Part shown: piece after piece, positions 41,946 through 51,654 of the stretch
Layout of the letters: each line of letters opens with the position of its first letter
How positions within the stretch are numbered: the first letter of the stretch is position 1
Assembly: GCF_900100015.1 (NCBI RefSeq)
Contig: NZ_FNDD01000003.1
Coordinates: 243,715-307,714, forward strand
Direction of reading: 5' to 3'
Length of the DNA: 64,000 nucleotides
Origin: Vibrio xiamenensis
Lineage (GTDB): Bacteria > Pseudomonadota > Gammaproteobacteria > Enterobacterales > Vibrionaceae
Notes under the pieces: model-generated
The model's database searches: none
Told to the model about the DNA's origin: nothing
Seen by the model: only the letters and a program-made list of their open reading frames with translations
Program-made: the position numbers and the translations under genes

Positions 41946-43256
41946 ATGCCTACCTTATCTCCCGACCTATCACCTAGTGATATGGATACTAAAACTCAGC
42001 ACAGAATGTATGCGCTTTGCCTTGCTGTGATCCCAGGCGGCGGCCAGGTTTACAATAAACAGTTGGCCAAAGCGGCTATGTTTTTTGTCTTTCTCGTGAG
42101 TTTCATCGGCGTCTTTTATAACTTTTTGACCAATGGTTACTGGGGACTTTTTACTCTCGGTGAATCGTTGCCGCGTGATAACTCGGTGTTCCTGCTTGCG
42201 AAAGGGATCATCTCTGTCATCGTGTCGATTTTTGGCTTAGGTGTTTATGCGCTGTCGTTTTTTGATGCTTACCAAAATGGCAAATTGCGCGATGAAGGCA
42301 AAGAGCTGAATTCAATTCGTCGTCAATATCGCACCATTGTTGAGTCGGGTTTTCCGTATTTGATGGTCACACCGGCGTTTATTTTGCTGGTATTTGTGGT
42401 GGTGTTCCCGATTGTGTTCGGCTTTGCAATCGGTTTTACCAACTACAACCTGTATAACTCGCCACCGGCCAAATTGGTGGATTGGGTTGGGCTGAAAAAT
42501 TTCATCAACATTTTCAAAATTAACTTGTGGCGTAAAACTTTCTTTGACGTGCTGCAATGGACGGTAGTGTGGACTATGTTGGCGACCACGCTGCAATGTT
42601 CGGTCGGCGTGTTACTAGCGATTTTGGTTAACCAAAAAGACCTAAAATTCAAACCTTTAATTCGCACCATTTTCATTTTGCCATGGGCGGTTCCAGGGTT
42701 TGTCACTATTTTGATTTTCACCGGCATGTTCAATGAAACCTTCGGTGTGATTAATAATGTGATTCTGAACTTTTTTGGCATCGATCCTAAGCCGTGGTTG
42801 ACCGATCCGCTGTGGACCAAAACGGCGCTGATTCTGATCCAAACTTGGCTCGGATTCCCGTTTGTGTTTGCTATGACCACCGGGGTGTTGCAGGCGATTC
42901 CCAAAGATCTTTATGAAGCGGCAACCATTGATGGCGCAAGTAAATTTCAACAGTTGAAAACCATCACGATTCCGTTGGTACTGTTTTCGATTGCGCCGAT
43001 ATTGATTACTCAATACACGTTTAATTTCAACAACTTCAATATTATTTATCTGTTTAACAACGGCGGCCCTGCGGTGATTGGGAGTAACGCGGGCGGTACG
43101 GATATTCTGGTGTCGTGGATCTACAAATTGACCATGTCGTCTTCGCAATATTCGATTGCTGCAGCGATCACTTTGCTGCTGTCTATCTTTGTGGTCGGTA
43201 TCGCGTTGTGGCAATTCCGTATGACCAATTCGTTTAAAGAAACCGATGAACGCTAA
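41946..43256 (+). CDS. ganF: ABC sugar importer permease (MalF-like)
   Basis: A 436-aa inner-membrane protein. After an N-terminal cytoplasmic tail, two early helices (~30-90) precede a MalF-like permease core with six helices. The EAA loop is YEAATIDGASKFQQLKTITIPL, which contacts the ATPase. The ATG at 41946 has AGGAAA 6 nt upstream; a GTG at 41928 is less likely. It pairs with the MalG-like product of the next gene, 9 nt away. Confidence 0.9.
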   Translation: MPTLSPDLSPSDMDTKTQHRMYALCLAVIPGGGQVYNKQLAKAAMFFVFLVSFIGVFYNFLTNGYWGLFTLGESLPRDNSVFLLAKGIISVIVSIFGLGVYALSFFDAYQNGKLRDEGKELNSIRRQYRTIVESGFPYLMVTPAFILLVFVVVFPIVFGFAIGFTNYNLYNSPPAKLVDWVGLKNFINIFKINLWRKTFFDVLQWTVVWTMLATTLQCSVGVLLAILVNQKDLKFKPLIRTIFILPWAVPGFVTILIFTGMFNETFGVINNVILNFFGIDPKPWLTDPLWTKTALILIQTWLGFPFVFAMTTGVLQAIPKDLYEAATIDGASKFQQLKTITIPLVLFSIAPILITQYTFNFNNFNIIYLFNNGGPAVIGSNAGGTDILVSWIYKLTMSSSQYSIAAAITLLLSIFVVGIALWQFRMTNSFKETDER

Positions 43257-43265
43257 GGACAGATC

Positions 43266-44108
43266 ATGAGTATCAAAAGAAGCAATGCGATTCGCCTGAC
43301 CTTAAGCTACGCGCTGATTATTGTGGTCAGTATTATCATCATTTATCCGCTGCTGTGGACCGTTGGGGCGTCGTTTTACCCAGGTAACAGTATCATGGGT
43401 GAATCGATTTTCCCCGATCATCCTACTTGGAGCCATTACCTGACTTTGTTTGAAAACAGTAAGGTGTCTTACCTGACTTGGTACTGGAACAGCTTGAAGA
43501 TCAGTGTGCTTACTATGGTGCTGACATTAATCAGCGTGTGTTGTACTGGCTATGCGTTTTCACGCTTTCGCTTTAAAGGGCGCAAAAATGGCCTAGTGCT
43601 ATTTTTGCTGCTGCAGATGGTGCCGCAATTTTCGGCGTTGATTGCGATATTTGTTTTGGCACAAATGCTCGGTTTGATTAACAGCCATCTCGCGTTGGTA
43701 TTGGTGTATGTCGGCGGCATGATTCCGATGAACACCTATCTGATGAAAGGCTATTTGGATGCGATTCCAAAAGATCTCGATGAGTCGGCACGTATGGACG
43801 GTGCGGGTAACTTTCGCATTTTCATCGAAATCATTATGCCGATTTCCAAACCGATCATTGCTGTGGTGGCACTGTTCTCGTTCACCGGTCCGCTTGGTGA
43901 CTTCATTCTCGCTACCACGATTTTGCGCACCCCGGAAAATTACACTTTGCCGATCGGGCTTTATAACCTCGTGGTGGAAAAAATGGGCGCAAGCTACACC
44001 ACGTATGCCGCAGGTGCGGTACTGATTTCCATCCCAGTGGCGATTTTATATTTATCCCTACAGAAATATTTCGTCTCTGGGCTAACTGCAGGTAGTACCA
44101 AAGGATAA
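43266..44108 (+). CDS. ganG: ABC sugar importer permease (MalG-like)
   Basis: A 280-aa six-helix permease. The EAA motif is DLDESARMDGAGNFRIFIEIIMP, and the C-terminus ends YFVSGLTAGSTKG, as in MalG-type subunits. It is 9 nt after ganF and 4 nt before the galactanase gene, so translation is tightly linked. Together with ganE, ganF and ganK it completes one carbohydrate importer. Confidence 0.92.
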   Translation: MSIKRSNAIRLTLSYALIIVVSIIIIYPLLWTVGASFYPGNSIMGESIFPDHPTWSHYLTLFENSKVSYLTWYWNSLKISVLTMVLTLISVCCTGYAFSRFRFKGRKNGLVLFLLLQMVPQFSALIAIFVLAQMLGLINSHLALVLVYVGGMIPMNTYLMKGYLDAIPKDLDESARMDGAGNFRIFIEIIMPISKPIIAVVALFSFTGPLGDFILATTILRTPENYTLPIGLYNLVVEKMGASYTTYAAGAVLISIPVAILYLSLQKYFVSGLTAGSTKG

Positions 44109-44112
44109 AACA

Positions 44113-45345
44113 ATGAAAATAACCAAACGCTTTACCCTATCCGCACTGGTTGTCGCCAGTGTGTTGGTGGCCGGATGTCAGTCAACTGAAAGCACTGACG
44201 CCCAGCCAGTAAGCAGTGCAGTCAATCAAATTGCACCCGCAAAAGTGAGTGATAATTTCATCAAAGGCGTCGATGTTTCGATGATTCCTGAATTGGAAAA
44301 ATTGGGCGCCAAGTATTACCAAGATGGCAAGCAGATGGACCCTGTCGCTATTATGGCTGACCACGGCGTGAACTATTTACGCATGCGTGTGTGGGTCAAT
44401 CCGCAAACCTTGCAAGGAAAAGCGTACGGCGGTGGCAATTCTACGCTTGAGCGTGCGATTGAAATGGGTAAACGTGCACACGATCACGGCATGAAATACC
44501 TGTTAGATATCCACTATAGTGATTTTTGGACCGACCCAGGTAAGCAGTTCAAACCAAAGGGTTGGGAAAAACTTAACTTTGACCAATTGGTTAGCAAAGT
44601 CGCCAGTTACACCGATGAGGTGATGAAAGCGCACCGTGATGCCGGCGTTATGCCAGACATGGTGCAAGTGGGTAACGAGCTTAACAGTGGCATGTTATGG
44701 CCAGAAGGCAAAAGCTGGGGCGGCGATGGCCATGAATTTGATCGTCTAGCCAAGCTACTCAAAGCGGGTATTGGCGAAGTGAAAGCCGCGTACAAAAAAG
44801 GTGAGTCAGTCAAAATCATGCTTCACCTAGCCAAAGCGGGTGACAACGGACTATTCCGCTGGTGGTTTGATGAAATCACTAAACGCCACGTCGATTACGA
44901 CATCATTGGCATGTCTTACTACCCGTACTGGCACGGTCCAATGGCGAAAGTGAAAGAGAACATCGATGACATCGCGGCGCGCTATAACAAGCCGGTGATC
45001 ATTGCTGAAACCGCTTATGCCTATACCAGCAAAAACGGCGACCAACTGGAAAACAGTTTCACCGGCGAAACGCCGTTTGAAGGCTACCCAGTCACCGTTC
45101 AAGGTCAAGCTCAATATCTGAAAGACATTATGGAACTGGTCAACAGTGCACCGAATCATCTTGGTATCGGTATTTTCTACTGGGAACCGGCTTGGCTACC
45201 TGTTCCAGGTGCGACTTGGGCAACCCAAGAAGGGATGGCTTACACCGACGATCATTGGAAACCGGGTAACTCTTGGGATAACCAAGCCCTGTTTGACTTT
45301 AAAGGCAACGTGTTGCCATCAATGAACGTCTTCAAAAGCGAATAA
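44113..45345 (+). CDS. ganA: Arabinogalactan endo-beta-1,4-galactanase, GH53 lipoprotein
   Basis: A 410-aa glycoside hydrolase family 53 enzyme cutting beta-1,4-galactan. The N-terminus is a lipoprotein signal with lipobox LVAGC (acylated Cys22), so it is membrane-anchored, probably on the outer membrane. The TIM barrel starts at FIKGVDVSMIPELEKLGA. The acid/base is Glu189 in QVGNELNSGMLWP and the nucleophile Glu299 in VIIAETAYAYT. Its products would be galacto-oligosaccharides for the importer encoded just upstream. Named ganA in Dickeya and ganB in Bacillus. Confidence 0.94.
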   Translation: MKITKRFTLSALVVASVLVAGCQSTESTDAQPVSSAVNQIAPAKVSDNFIKGVDVSMIPELEKLGAKYYQDGKQMDPVAIMADHGVNYLRMRVWVNPQTLQGKAYGGGNSTLERAIEMGKRAHDHGMKYLLDIHYSDFWTDPGKQFKPKGWEKLNFDQLVSKVASYTDEVMKAHRDAGVMPDMVQVGNELNSGMLWPEGKSWGGDGHEFDRLAKLLKAGIGEVKAAYKKGESVKIMLHLAKAGDNGLFRWWFDEITKRHVDYDIIGMSYYPYWHGPMAKVKENIDDIAARYNKPVIIAETAYAYTSKNGDQLENSFTGETPFEGYPVTVQGQAQYLKDIMELVNSAPNHLGIGIFYWEPAWLPVPGATWATQEGMAYTDDHWKPGNSWDNQALFDFKGNVLPSMNVFKSE

Positions 45346-45369
45346 CTACGCGAATTAGGGATTCTTGAT

Positions 45370-47433
45370 ATGAAAAATTTCTCACCGATCATACCTAAGG
45401 TGAACACTTTGCTCCACGGGGCGGATTACAACCCCGAACAGTGGCTTGATCGCCCAGATATTCTGGAAAAAGACATCGAGCTGATGAAGCAGACCCACTC
45501 CAACGTCATGTCGGTGGGAATTTTTAGCTGGGCGACACTCGAACCTGAAGAAGGTGTGTTTGACTTTCAGTGGCTGGATGAGGTGTTGGATCGCCTCCAT
45601 GCCGCTGGGGTTAATGTGCTATTGGCAACGCCAAGTGGTGCGCGTCCAGCTTGGTTATCAGAAACCTATCCAAGCGTATTGCGTGTTAACGCCGCGCGGG
45701 TCAAACAGCTGCATGGCGGACGTCATAATCACTGTTACACCACGCTGGAATATCGCGAAAAAGTTAATATTATCAACAGCAAACTGGCTGAGCGCTATGC
45801 GCATCACCCGGCTGTGATTGGCTGGCATATTTCCAACGAATACGGTGGCGATTGCCACTGCGAATTCTGCCAAGATGCGTTTCGCGCTTGGTTAAAAAAC
45901 AAGTATCAATCACTGGATGAGCTGAACAGTAAATGGTGGAGCAAATTCTGGAGCCACACTTATCAAAGTTGGGAGCAAATCGAATCGCCTTCACCGATTG
46001 GTGAAAACGCTGTTCACGCTCAAAACTTGGATTGGAAACGCTTTGTCACAGAGCAAGTGACGGATTTTTGCGTTGAAGAGATCAAACCGCTTAAGGCGCA
46101 AAACCCAGAGTTACCGGTCACGGCTAACCTGATGGAGTACTTCTACGACTACGATTACTGGAAATTGGCCAAAGTGATCGATATTGCGTCGTGGGACAGC
46201 TACCCATTATGGCATAAAGGCGACGATGATTTGGCACTGGCGTGTTACACCGCCATGTATCACGATTTGATGCGCAGCCTTAAAGACCAACCATTTTTGC
46301 TGATGGAATCCACTCCAAGCCAAACCAACTGGCAACCGATCACTAAGCTGAAAAAGCCAGGTATGCACCTATTAGCCTCAATGCAGGCGGTAGCGCACGG
46401 CTCTGATTCAGTGCAGTACTTTCAGTGGCGTAAGAGCCGCGGTTCGTCAGAAAAATTCCACGGTTCGGTGGTTGATCATGTCGGCCATGTTGATACTCGT
46501 GTGGGTCGTGAAGTGGCGCTAGTGGGTAAAACGCTTGAACAAGCATCGGCCCTTGTGGGTAGCCGTACTGAGGCGGAAGTGGCGATCATTTTCGACTGGG
46601 AAAGCCGCTGGGCAATGGATGATGCGCAAGGTCCGCGTAATCAAGGCTTGTTCTATGAGCAAACTGTCAACGACCACTACCGCGGATTTTGGCGGCAAGG
46701 CATCAATTGCGATGTAATTGAACAGCTAAGCGATTTTTCCACTTATAAAGTGGTGGTTGCGCCGATGCTGTATTTGATCAAACCCGGTGTTGCTGAGCGC
46801 CTCGAGAAATTCGTTCAGCAAGGTGGCGTGTTAGTCGCGACTTACTGGACTGGAATTGTCGACGACAACGATCTGTGTTTCCTCGGCGGTTTCCCAGGCG
46901 GCGAGGGCAGTGCGCTGCGCCGTACTTTTGGGATTTGGGCTGAAGAGATCGATTCATTGTATGACGAAGAGTCGGTGACAGTACTGGCTCATAACAACAA
47001 TGAACTTGGCCTCAAGGGCGGTTATCAAGCACGTCATCTGTGCGAGTTGGTTCACCTAGAAAGTGCCAGCGAATTGGCGTGCTACGGCAGTGACTTCTTC
47101 GCTCATATGCCAGCGGTAACCAAAAACAGCCTTGGTGAGGGTGTTGCCTACTACATAACTTCCAGAAATGATCAACGTTTCCACAAGGATTTTTATGCAG
47201 GTTTGGCAAAGCGTCACAATTTGAGTTTGTGTATTGAGACTTGCCTTCCTGAAGGGGTATCCGTCACTCAACGTCATGACCAAAACCACACTTACACCTT
47301 CATTATGAATTTTAATGCTTATCAAACTCCATTGATTTTAGACGATAAAAACTATATCGACCTGCAGTCAGGTGAACTGGTTAAAGGCACGTTAAATCTG
47401 AATCCGTATCAAGTAAGAATCTTGAAAGTATAA
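45370..47433 (+). CDS. ganB: GH42 beta-galactosidase
   Basis: A 687-aa family-42 enzyme. It starts with LLHGADYNPEQW and carries the acid/base Glu157 in HISNEYGGDCHCEFC, where the cysteines form the family's zinc site (with Cys122). The nucleophile is Glu313 in LLMESTPSQTNW. A glutamine-amidotransferase-like trimer domain (~390-600) and a beta-sandwich end follow. There is no signal peptide, so it acts on imported oligosaccharides in the cytoplasm, giving beta-galactose for galMKTE. Last gene of the ganEFGAB run. Called ganA in Bacillus. Confidence 0.94.
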   Translation: MKNFSPIIPKVNTLLHGADYNPEQWLDRPDILEKDIELMKQTHSNVMSVGIFSWATLEPEEGVFDFQWLDEVLDRLHAAGVNVLLATPSGARPAWLSETYPSVLRVNAARVKQLHGGRHNHCYTTLEYREKVNIINSKLAERYAHHPAVIGWHISNEYGGDCHCEFCQDAFRAWLKNKYQSLDELNSKWWSKFWSHTYQSWEQIESPSPIGENAVHAQNLDWKRFVTEQVTDFCVEEIKPLKAQNPELPVTANLMEYFYDYDYWKLAKVIDIASWDSYPLWHKGDDDLALACYTAMYHDLMRSLKDQPFLLMESTPSQTNWQPITKLKKPGMHLLASMQAVAHGSDSVQYFQWRKSRGSSEKFHGSVVDHVGHVDTRVGREVALVGKTLEQASALVGSRTEAEVAIIFDWESRWAMDDAQGPRNQGLFYEQTVNDHYRGFWRQGINCDVIEQLSDFSTYKVVVAPMLYLIKPGVAERLEKFVQQGGVLVATYWTGIVDDNDLCFLGGFPGGEGSALRRTFGIWAEEIDSLYDEESVTVLAHNNNELGLKGGYQARHLCELVHLESASELACYGSDFFAHMPAVTKNSLGEGVAYYITSRNDQRFHKDFYAGLAKRHNLSLCIETCLPEGVSVTQRHDQNHTYTFIMNFNAYQTPLILDDKNYIDLQSGELVKGTLNLNPYQVRILKV

Positions 47434-47455
47434 CGTACTCGGTCATTGAATTGCT

Positions 47456-47486
47456 AAGCCGACCTTATTAAGGTCGGCTTTTTTTA
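47456..47486 (+). terminator. Intrinsic terminator after GH42 gene
   Basis: Perfect 11-bp stem AAGCCGACCTT/AAGGTCGGCTT with a 3-nt loop, followed by TTTTTTT. It separates the gan operon from the porin gene, which has its own operator. Confidence 0.92.
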
Positions 47487-47537
47487 TGCAACAAAATCGT
47501 GATCAATTTAACAAATAATAAAACAGTTTTTTATTTT

Positions 47538-47553
47538 GTGGTAACGTTTACAC
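47538..47553. promoter_or_regulatory. GalR-like operator upstream of porin gene
   Basis: GTGGTAACGTTTACAC is a near-perfect CG-centred palindrome 118 bp before the porin start, the best GalR-like match in the window besides the proximal galE site. Confidence 0.7.
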
Positions 47554-47670
47554 AAATGTGAACTGTGCGAAAGTTATCAATAAGCGATGAATATATAGTG
47601 AGGATGAATTTTACAAAATGAGCTTCTTTAGAAGCCGCGATAACGAACAGAAACAATAAAGGACATACTG

Positions 47671-48936
47671 ATGAGAATGAACTTAAAACCCCTAGTTCCT
47701 GCGATCTTGGTCGCGCTATCAACCGTCCCAGCTTATGCAGTGGATTTTACAGGTTACGTACGTGCAGGTACGGGTATCTCGGCCAATGGCGGTGGTGTTG
47801 AAAGTGGTGATGAGTTTAACAAAACCACCTTAGGCCGCTTAGGTAACGAGTTTGATACCTATTCAGAGATTGGTCTTGGTCAGGAATTGTATAAGCAAGA
47901 AGACAAAACCATTTATTTCCAAAGTATGTTCTCGTTCTCATCTGACGGTGAACTGGATTCTGAAAGCACCTCTGACGGCAACGCAGATGTCGGCCTCAAG
48001 CAGCTAAACCTGCAAGCCAAAGGCTTTATTCCTTCGGCGCCAGAAGCTACTTTGTGGGCCGGTAAGCGCTTCTACCAACGCCATGACTTACACATCATCG
48101 ACTCTAAATACTGGAATATTTCTGGTTACGGGTTTGGTCTAGAAGGACTAAAAGCCGGTCCTGGCGCTTTATCGACCGCGATCATTCGTGGTGACCAATC
48201 CGGTTATAAACTCACCGGCACATCAACTACGGTCAGCGATGGTGTCAATGTTAACTATCTCGATGTGCGTTACGCCGGCTACCAGCCTTGGTCTGGCGCT
48301 TGGACTGAAGTGGGCGTTGATTATGCGATGCTTAACACCACTGATAGTCAAGATGCCGCTGATTTTGTTGCGGATAACGGCGTGATGTTAACTGCAGAAA
48401 TCAGCCAAAGCTTTTCTAAAGGCTACAACAAAACCGTATTCCAATATGGCAACAAAGGTTTGGCACAAAACATGATTTCGCAAAATGGCGGTTGGTATGA
48501 CACTTGGAGCGGTGACATCAGTGATGCGCAAGGTTTCCGTGTTATCAACACCGGTGATTTTAACGTTAGTGACAACATCATGTTCAACCACGTGATCACT
48601 TACGGTTACGCGCAAGACCATGGTGACTGGGTTGATGACCAAACCTTATTGTCTGTGGTTGTACGCCCTCAATATACTTGGTCTGAACATAACAAAACTG
48701 TGTTTGAACTTGGCTACTTCTCAAATACCAAAACTTGGGATGGTGGCAGCGAGGACAAATCTGCGGGTGAGAAATTTACTGTGGCACAAGTGCTTAGCGC
48801 CGGTAAATACATCATGGCACGCCCAGAGTTACGTCTATACGCCACTTACGTAAAAGACAACGAAAGCGAGTCGTTTAACGACAGCACTGAAGACAATGAC
48901 ATCCGTGTCGGTGTTCAAGTGGAAGCTTGGTGGTAA
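47671..48936 (+). CDS. ganL: LamB-family oligosaccharide porin
   Basis: A 421-aa outer-membrane beta-barrel with a signal peptide ending AYA (residues 1-23). It resembles maltoporin: VDFTGYVRAGTGIS, LGRLGNEFDTYSEIGLGQELYK, LWAGKRFYQRHDLHIIDSKYWNISGYGFGLE, and a C-terminal strand ending in VQVEAWW, the aromatic end of a porin. AAGGAC lies 7 nt before the ATG. A CG-centred operator like those before galE and ganE lies upstream, so it should be induced with the galactan genes. It would admit galacto-oligosaccharides. Specificity is inferred from context. Confidence 0.9.
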   Translation: MRMNLKPLVPAILVALSTVPAYAVDFTGYVRAGTGISANGGGVESGDEFNKTTLGRLGNEFDTYSEIGLGQELYKQEDKTIYFQSMFSFSSDGELDSESTSDGNADVGLKQLNLQAKGFIPSAPEATLWAGKRFYQRHDLHIIDSKYWNISGYGFGLEGLKAGPGALSTAIIRGDQSGYKLTGTSTTVSDGVNVNYLDVRYAGYQPWSGAWTEVGVDYAMLNTTDSQDAADFVADNGVMLTAEISQSFSKGYNKTVFQYGNKGLAQNMISQNGGWYDTWSGDISDAQGFRVINTGDFNVSDNIMFNHVITYGYAQDHGDWVDDQTLLSVVVRPQYTWSEHNKTVFELGYFSNTKTWDGGSEDKSAGEKFTVAQVLSAGKYIMARPELRLYATYVKDNESESFNDSTEDNDIRVGVQVEAWW

Positions 48937-48944
48937 TCCGAATT

Positions 48945-48969
48945 GGCAGTGCTTTGGCACTGCCTTTTT
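48945..48969 (+). terminator. Intrinsic terminator after porin gene
   Basis: Stem GGCAGTGC/GCACTGCC, loop TTTG, then TTTTT. Confidence 0.92.
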
Positions 48970-49243
48970 GTCTGTTCAAAGAGCTCGATTTTGTCATCGG
49001 GCTCAACACTTTGCGGCGGCGCCGCGAATATCTGGGTTGTTGCGAACGCCTTCTATGATTTCCCCGATCTTTTCGCAACCAGTGATTTTTAGTGTCGACC
49101 CACACGTGATATTCCACTTCGAATTTAGGGATCAAATTCGAGTCATTGCCAATTTTGTATACAAGCTAAAGCGCAAGGTAAAGGAGTGGCGCACAGCTGA
49201 CTGGAATAACCCACCTAAGCCCCATTTCAGATAGGTTCCAAAT
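48970..49243 (+). other. Intergenic region before chemoreceptor gene
   Basis: Together with the porin terminator this fills 307 bases without a gene. I see no clear promoter hexamers, no sigma-28 flagellar promoter and no CG-centred GalR-like operator, so there is no sequence sign that the chemoreceptor belongs to the galactan regulon. Confidence 0.4.
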
Positions 49244-50983
49244 ATGACGTCATTAAAATTCAAAAATAAAATCCTGTTGATGATGATACTGACGATCGTG
49301 GCCACGATCGGTGTGTCTTACATCAGCGTTAAATCGGTGATCAAAGAGTATATTTACCAATCCTCAATGCAGAATATCACCAAAGATCTTGGTTTGATGA
49401 AGGGCAATATTTCTAATTACGTGGTGAGTAAGCTCAACCTAGTGGAAAGCGTCGAATTTGGCATCATGAATATCAAATCGACCAAAGAGAATCTCGGCTT
49501 TGACCGCGTGGTCAAGGTGATGAACAAAATCGCTTTGAGTGATGAAGGTTCAATGTCCGAAGACGATGTTAAATATTACACTGGCATCGCGAAAACCCTC
49601 TCAGAAGGGATTAAAATCGGCGAAGTGACCCAACATGGTAGCGATCTTTCGATGACGGTGTCGCGTAAAAAACGCAATATTGTTGACTTCTTTGTCCTCA
49701 ATCTAAATGCCGTTGCAGGCGTGATTGAAAAATTTAATTCCAAAGGGACTTATTATCAACTCAGCGCGCCAAATGGGGTGTCTATTTACTCGAATAAGCC
49801 GAGCAATCGGGATATGCAAGGCCAACCGAGCAATATTGAAATTGGCGATCAAACCTGGGTATTGACCAGTTTTATTGATGATGAATACATACTGGCGCAA
49901 ACCGCCAAAATTAATAACAAAGTCACCATCTATTTGGTGGCTTGTGCGCTGATCATGCTGCTGTGTAGTGGTGTGATGTTGCAATGGCTGCTTAAGCCGG
50001 TGGAACGTCTGAAACACTTAGTGGGCGGATTAACCGCTGGCGAGGGAGATTTGACTCAGCGTCTTACCGTCAATAGCCAAGACGAATTTGGTCAAATTTC
50101 TCACTCTATCAATCAGTTTATGGCGCAGATCCAAGAGATTTTCTTGCAGATCAAATCCACCAACCGTTTGATTGAACCACTGATTCTGGAGCTTAATGAC
50201 CAGTCGAAGAAAAATATGGACTCCGCCGAACAGCACCATCATGAAACTCAAGATATCGTCGCTGCGATTGAAAGTTTGACGCGTTTGTCTGGGCAGGTTC
50301 AGCAGGGGACTTCACAAGCCAGTGAATATGTTGAGCTAGTCAAAGATCGCATGTCGGAGTCGTCTAAGGCCGGGGCGCAAGCGGTGAGTCGTATGGATAC
50401 ACTTGCTCAAGATGTCACAGCGATGTCGACCTCGGTTGAGCAAATTACCACCGATTCAAACGCGATTGGCGATATTCTCGATACCATTAAACAAATTGCT
50501 GACCAAACCAATCTGCTGGCATTAAATGCGGCGATTGAAGCGGCGAGGGCGGGTGAGAGTGGCCGCGGCTTTGCGGTCGTGGCTGAAGAAGTGCGTACTC
50601 TGGCAGCGCGTACCGGCTCGTGCACCGGACAAATTGACGATCTGCTCGCCACCTTTGCGACTACGACACAAACCGTGCAGAAGAAAATGACCACCACCGA
50701 GGAGAATTGCCAGGCCTCGGAGTCGAGCTCGGCCACAGTAATGGCCCAGCTTGAAGCCATGTCGCAAGCGGTTGAAAGTATTTTGCAGCAAAACCATCAG
50801 GTCGCGGATATTGTCGATCAGCAGAGCAGTTTGATGTCGTCGGTTAACGACAATATGAACGGCTTAAGCCGCATCGTCGAAACCATGAGTCAAAATGAAA
50901 AAGTCGCCTATGAAGCGAGTAACAAGCTCACCAGTATGTCGCAGTCGTTGTCTGGCTATATTGCACGCTTTAAAACCGAATAA
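49244..50983 (+). CDS. Methyl-accepting chemotaxis protein
   Basis: A 579-aa transmembrane chemoreceptor. TM1 (~9-28), a periplasmic sensor domain of the Cache type (~30-220), TM2 (~225-247), HAMP (~248-300, [24 protein letters not shown]) and a long cytoplasmic signalling rod follow. The rod carries the hairpin tip [37 protein letters not shown]. The tip is unusual just after the core ([13 protein letters not shown]), where a cysteine replaces the usual polar residues. Position next to the galactan island might suggest sensing of its sugars, but no control element supports that. Confidence 0.93.
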   Translation: MTSLKFKNKILLMMILTIVATIGVSYISVKSVIKEYIYQSSMQNITKDLGLMKGNISNYVVSKLNLVESVEFGIMNIKSTKENLGFDRVVKVMNKIALSDEGSMSEDDVKYYTGIAKTLSEGIKIGEVTQHGSDLSMTVSRKKRNIVDFFVLNLNAVAGVIEKFNSKGTYYQLSAPNGVSIYSNKPSNRDMQGQPSNIEIGDQTWVLTSFIDDEYILAQTAKINNKVTIYLVACALIMLLCSGVMLQWLLKPVERLKHLVGGLTAGEGDLTQRLTVNSQDEFGQISHSINQFMAQIQEIFLQIKSTNRLIEPLILELNDQSKKNMDSAEQHHHETQDIVAAIESLTRLSGQVQQGTSQASEYVELVKDRMSESSKAGAQAVSRMDTLAQDVTAMSTSVEQITTDSNAIGDILDTIKQIADQTNLLALNAAIEAARAGESGRGFAVVAEEVRTLAARTGSCTGQIDDLLATFATTTQTVQKKMTTTEENCQASESSSATVMAQLEAMSQAVESILQQNHQVADIVDQQSSLMSSVNDNMNGLSRIVETMSQNEKVAYEASNKLTSMSQSLSGYIARFKTE

Positions 50984-51008
50984 CTGCGATTAAAAAACCA
51001 CTGCCTTT

Positions 51009-51040
51009 GCGTCAAATCGTTTAGATTTGGCGCTTTTTTT
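51009..51040 (+). terminator. Intrinsic terminator after chemoreceptor gene
   Basis: Stem GCGTCAAATC/GATTTGGCGC (one G-U pair), loop GTTTA, followed by T7. Confidence 0.88.
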
Positions 51041-51085
51041 ATTTGCAAATGATTGTAAATAACAAAGCTATACCATCAGTTGGAG

Positions 51086-51484
51086 CTACTCGCTTAGCTG
51101 CTCAATCGCGACAAAATTGAGATCGCTTGGCGGGGTGATGGTGACACCCGCGACGGCGCGCTCCGCGTAGGTCTGTTTCGCCTGCTTTGGCGCTAGGAAG
51201 GTGATGGTGCTTTGGCCAAAATCGATCACGCCAATGGCCACATTTTTGATCTCGACACCTGCTTCACTGGCCGCTTGATGGGTAAACTGGCGCAGCACGA
51301 TAATACGAGTGACGTCTTCCATCTCTGCGCGTTTTTCCGCCCAAGCACTAAATTCACTGGCGTTGTCGGCATTAAAGCTGATGTTGATTTGAGGGCTGCT
51401 TAGAAACAGCTTTTGAGCTTGACTGCGCGCGGCAAAATAGCGGGCAAATTCGTCTAGCGGGCAGGCGACGTCGGTAGTTAACAT
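51086..51484 (-). CDS. Conserved-looking protein of unknown function (132 aa)
   Basis: I do not recognise this gene. The product is soluble, 132 aa, with no signal peptide or membrane segment. The first half is helical and charged (CPLDEFARYFAARSQAQKLF; SEFSAWAEKRAEMEDVTRIIV), and the second is beta-rich (VEIKNVAIGVIDFGQSTITFLAPKQ). The frame extends to 51523; I prefer the ATG at 51484 with AGGA about 9 nt upstream. Codon use looks like that of its neighbours, and the opposite frame shows no better candidate, so it is probably real. It stands alone between the chemoreceptor terminator and argP. Confidence 0.65.
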   Translation of the reverse strand: MLTTDVACPLDEFARYFAARSQAQKLFLSSPQINISFNADNASEFSAWAEKRAEMEDVTRIIVLRQFTHQAASEAGVEIKNVAIGVIDFGQSTITFLAPKQAKQTYAERAVAGVTITPPSDLNFVAIEQLSE

Positions 51485-51654
51485 TTTGATTGTCCTAATC
51501 GTTTTTACCCTATCGGGCTGCAAAGACGCAGCGATGCTGCGTTTGCTGGTTGCTAAGCAGTATAACCACCTAGCTGATGCAAGGCTTGGACAAAACCAGC
51601 AAATTAAGTTTGCACTGCTTTGCTAAGGACAGAGGCGAGGCGGTTTAAGCGAGC

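Noticed and set aside
42657..43214. 185-codon minus-strand frame inside the MalF-like permease gene
   Set aside because: Antisense shadow of a well-conserved membrane protein; the product is a basic, Q/R/H-rich sequence with no domain.
49244..50983. Chemoreceptor as part of the galactan regulon
   Set aside because: No GalR-like operator upstream and a terminator separates it from the porin; proximity alone is not enough.
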